Source: Kiritimatiellia bacterium
Lineage (GTDB): Bacteria; Verrucomicrobiota; Kiritimatiellia; RFP12; UBA1067
Length of the DNA stretch: 7,372 bases
NCBI GenBank assembly: GCA_017628165.1
Contig: JAGBZQ010000024.1
Coordinates: 1-7,372 of the forward strand
Direction: 5' to 3'
In this document: positions 5,343 through 7,372 of the stretch, piece by piece
Layout: every line of letters begins with the position of its first letter
Numbering within the stretch: the stretch's first letter is position 1
Translations under genes and position numbers: made by a program
The notes under the pieces: model-generated
What the model saw: only the letters and a program-made list of their open reading frames with translations
The model's database searches: none
Told to the model about the DNA's origin: nothing

Positions 5343-7372
5343 TTAAAGGAATTTTGCCGTAATGGAAGCGGATGAGTTTTTCACCTGCTCCACCGTCCCT
5401 TCAGCCACTATGGTACCGCCGGCACCGCCGCCACCGGGGCCGAGATCCACAAGCCAGTCCGCCGAGCGCATAACATCAACATTATGCTCGATGACAATGA
5501 CCGTGTTGCCCTGATCGCGCAGCCTTAGAAGGAGGCGCGTAAGCTTGGCGACATCGTCAAAGTGAAGCCCCGTGGTAGGCTCGTCCAGGAGATAGAGCGT
5601 CCGCCCAGTGGCACGCTTCGAAAGTTCCGATGCCAGCTTGATGCGCTGAGCCTCACCGCCCGAAAGCGTCGTGGCGGACTGCCCGAGCGCGATATACCCA
5701 AGCCCCACATCCACCAACGTGTTAAGCTTCCGCGAAAGAGAAGGAATCTTCTCAAAGAATACCGCCGCCTCGGCCACCGTCATCTCGAGAACATCCGCGA
5801 TTGACTTCCCGGCGTATGTCACTTCCAAAGTCTCGGAATTGAAGCGCTTGCCGCCGCACTGCTCGCACATCACGTACACATCAGGCAAAAAGCTCATCTC
5901 AAGCTTCCTCACGCCGTCGCCGCCGCAAACTTCGCAGCGCCCTCCCTTCACATTGAACGAGAAGCGCCCCGCTCCGTATCCACGCGCTTTGGCCGCCTCC
6001 GTTTTGGCGAAAAGTTCGCGTATCTCCGAGAAGAACCCTACATACGTAGCCGGATTCGAGCGCGGCGTTCGGCCGATAGGAGATTGATCAATCTCTATCA
6101 CCTTGTCGAAATGCTCCGCGCCGGCAAGCTTCTTAAACTTCCCCGGCACCGCTTTGGAGCCGTAAAACTTACGCATGAGAGCGCGCTTCAAAGTCTCCTC
6201 CACAAGCGTGGACTTGCCGGATCCGGAAACACCCGAAACTACGGTGAAGGCCCCCACGGGGAATCGTGCGGTGACATTTGCGAGATTATGCTCCGTGCAT
6301 CCCGAAATCGTGAGGAACTTCGTGAACTTCTTCGCCTTTTCCATGCCCTCGGGAACTATCTTCCGCCGACCGGTCAAATAATCTGCCGTCAAACTCTCAG
6401 CCTTCAGAAGCCCGGCAAAATCACCCTGATACATGAGCCTGCCGCCCTCGCGCCCGGCCCCCGGCCCAAGATCAATGATATAATCCGCCGCGCGCATCAT
6501 CTCCTCGTCATGCTCAACCACAACCACCGTGTTGCCCCTGTCGCGCAACCCCTTGAGCGTGGATATAAGCCGCGCATTGTCACGCGGATGAAGTCCTATC
6601 GTCGGCTCGTCAAGAACGTAGAGAACCCCCGTAAGCCCCGAACCAATCTGCGTGGCAAGGCGAATACGCTGCATTTCGCCTCCGGAAAGCGTGGACGACG
6701 GGCGATCAAGCGTCAGATACTCAAGCCCCACGTCGATCAGGAACTTGAGGCGGCGGCGGATCTCCTTCAAGACCTCGCCAAGCCCTGCGAACGACGGATC
6801 ATTCTCGTCAAGCGTGCCGAAGAATCCAAGGCACTCGGCAATGGGCATCGCCATCACTTCCACAATCGTCTTCCCCGCCACACGCGCCGCACGCGACTCG
6901 GGCCTTAGGCGAGCCCCTCCGCAGTCGGGGCACACCTTGAAGCTCTGGTACGCCTCGTACTTTGCGCGCGTCTCTTCGTCCTCTGCCTCCTCGAGGCGCT
7001 TTTTGAGGACGGCGAGGACTCCCTCAAAGGGCTTGTCCACGCTGCGCCACGGAAGAGAGAGATCCTCCTTGAAGCCATGCATCAGATCATGCCTGAACGA
7101 TGCCGGCAAATCGCGGTATGGCGTATTCAGGTCCACATTGTTCTGCTTGGCGATCTCCTCCAAAAGGGCGTTGTAGTACATGATCGCATTGTGGCCCGCA
7201 CGGCGCCACGGATGAATGCACTCCCTCAGCGGAAGCGTCTTATCAGGCACCACCAAATCCTCGTCAAAGAAATAAAGCTGCACTAAGCCCGAACACGTGG
7301 GGCAAGCGCAAAACGGCGAATTGAACGAGAAGCTGCGAGGCCTTAGCTCATCAAACGAAATCCCGCACTCCG
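5343..7372 (-). CDS. uvrA: Excinuclease ABC subunit A (UvrA), N-terminal part outside window
   Basis: The damage-recognition ATPase of nucleotide excision repair, which loads UvrB at lesions. The frame is open to the window edge; 675 residues are visible, matching E. coli UvrA from about residue 253 to its end, so roughly 250 N-terminal residues, including the first Walker A, are missing. The fragment opens with ECGISFDELRPRSFSFN and CPTC, the end of the first zinc module. It then shows a CPDCGG pair (147-150), LSGGE (228-232), Walker B D254/E255, Walker A GVSGSGKST (380-388), and the IDQSPIGRTPRSNPATY block. The C-terminal zinc finger has C479, C482, C502 and C505, followed by LSGGE (569-573) and D596/E597. 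All expected motifs are intact. The GTG at 7283 is internal, not a start. The gene ends 121 bases before ettA and appears to be a separate transcription unit. Confidence 0.97.
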   Translation of the reverse strand, partial: ECGISFDELRPRSFSFNSPFCACPTCSGLVQLYFFDEDLVVPDKTLPLRECIHPWRRAGHNAIMYYNALLEEIAKQNNVDLNTPYRDLPASFRHDLMHGFKEDLSLPWRSVDKPFEGVLAVLKKRLEEAEDEETRAKYEAYQSFKVCPDCGGARLRPESRAARVAGKTIVEVMAMPIAECLGFFGTLDENDPSFAGLGEVLKEIRRRLKFLIDVGLEYLTLDRPSSTLSGGEMQRIRLATQIGSGLTGVLYVLDEPTIGLHPRDNARLISTLKGLRDRGNTVVVVEHDEEMMRAADYIIDLGPGAGREGGRLMYQGDFAGLLKAESLTADYLTGRRKIVPEGMEKAKKFTKFLTISGCTEHNLANVTARFPVGAFTVVSGVSGSGKSTLVEETLKRALMRKFYGSKAVPGKFKKLAGAEHFDKVIEIDQSPIGRTPRSNPATYVGFFSEIRELFAKTEAAKARGYGAGRFSFNVKGGRCEVCGGDGVRKLEMSFLPDVYVMCEQCGGKRFNSETLEVTYAGKSIADVLEMTVAEAAVFFEKIPSLSRKLNTLVDVGLGYIALGQSATTLSGGEAQRIKLASELSKRATGRTLYLLDEPTTGLHFDDVAKLTRLLLRLRDQGNTVIVIEHNVDVMRSADWLVDLGPGGGGAGGTIVAEGTVEQVKNSSASITAKFL

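Noticed and set aside
6084..6908. 274-codon plus-strand open frame
   Set aside because: It is antisense to conserved UvrA motifs; Arg/His-rich translation without domain features.
7281..7283. GTG as the uvrA start codon
   Set aside because: The frame continues upstream to the window edge with conserved UvrA sequence including a CPTC zinc motif, so this GTG is an internal valine.

Overview
All genes in this window lie on the minus strand. Reading in the direction of transcription (right to left) they are: uvrA (N-terminus outside the window), ettA, a U32-family protein, luxS, and a long gene for a TSP3-type calcium-binding surface-like protein that runs off the left edge. No RNA genes, CRISPR arrays, insertion sequences or tRNAs were seen. 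The only sizeable intergenic gap is about 120 bases, between uvrA and ettA.

Housekeeping half (1852-7372). uvrA (nucleotide excision repair) ends at 5343. The gap after it holds a small inverted repeat and a strong TATAAT -10 box that probably drives ettA. From ettA the genes are packed tightly. The ettA stop overlaps the U32 start in an ATGA junction, luxS starts 5 bases after the U32 stop, and the last gene starts 18 bases after the luxS stop. This reads as one operon: a ribosome-associated ABC-F ATPase, a probable RNA-hydroxylation U32 protein, S-ribosylhomocysteine lyase and an envelope protein. A plausible common thread for the first three is translation/RNA modification and SAM-cycle upkeep, but that is inference.

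Accessory half (1-1833). One uninterrupted reading frame of 611 codons (no stop before base 1) encodes two hydrophobic N-terminal segments, a low-complexity stretch, a beta-rich extracellular-looking region and two Asp-rich TSP3-like calcium loops. The DNA of this gene is a mosaic of at least eight short repeat tracts of different families: several 7-base arrays, a TGTTGCCA/TGGCAACA inverted array, 9-base units and 6-base units. All are read through in frame. In one array the only unit whose stop triplet would be in frame carries a sense codon instead. This is the most unusual part of the window.

Organism. The proteins are bacterial, with moderately GC-rich housekeeping genes and a visibly more AT-rich surface-protein gene. 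The TSP3 protein with repeat-laden DNA recalls large proteins of the Kiritimatiellota/Lentisphaerota side of the PVC group. That placement rests on memory of family style, not on any search, and should be held loosely. Nothing here amounts to a clear new defence or metabolic system. The novelty is the repeat-mosaic coding sequence.
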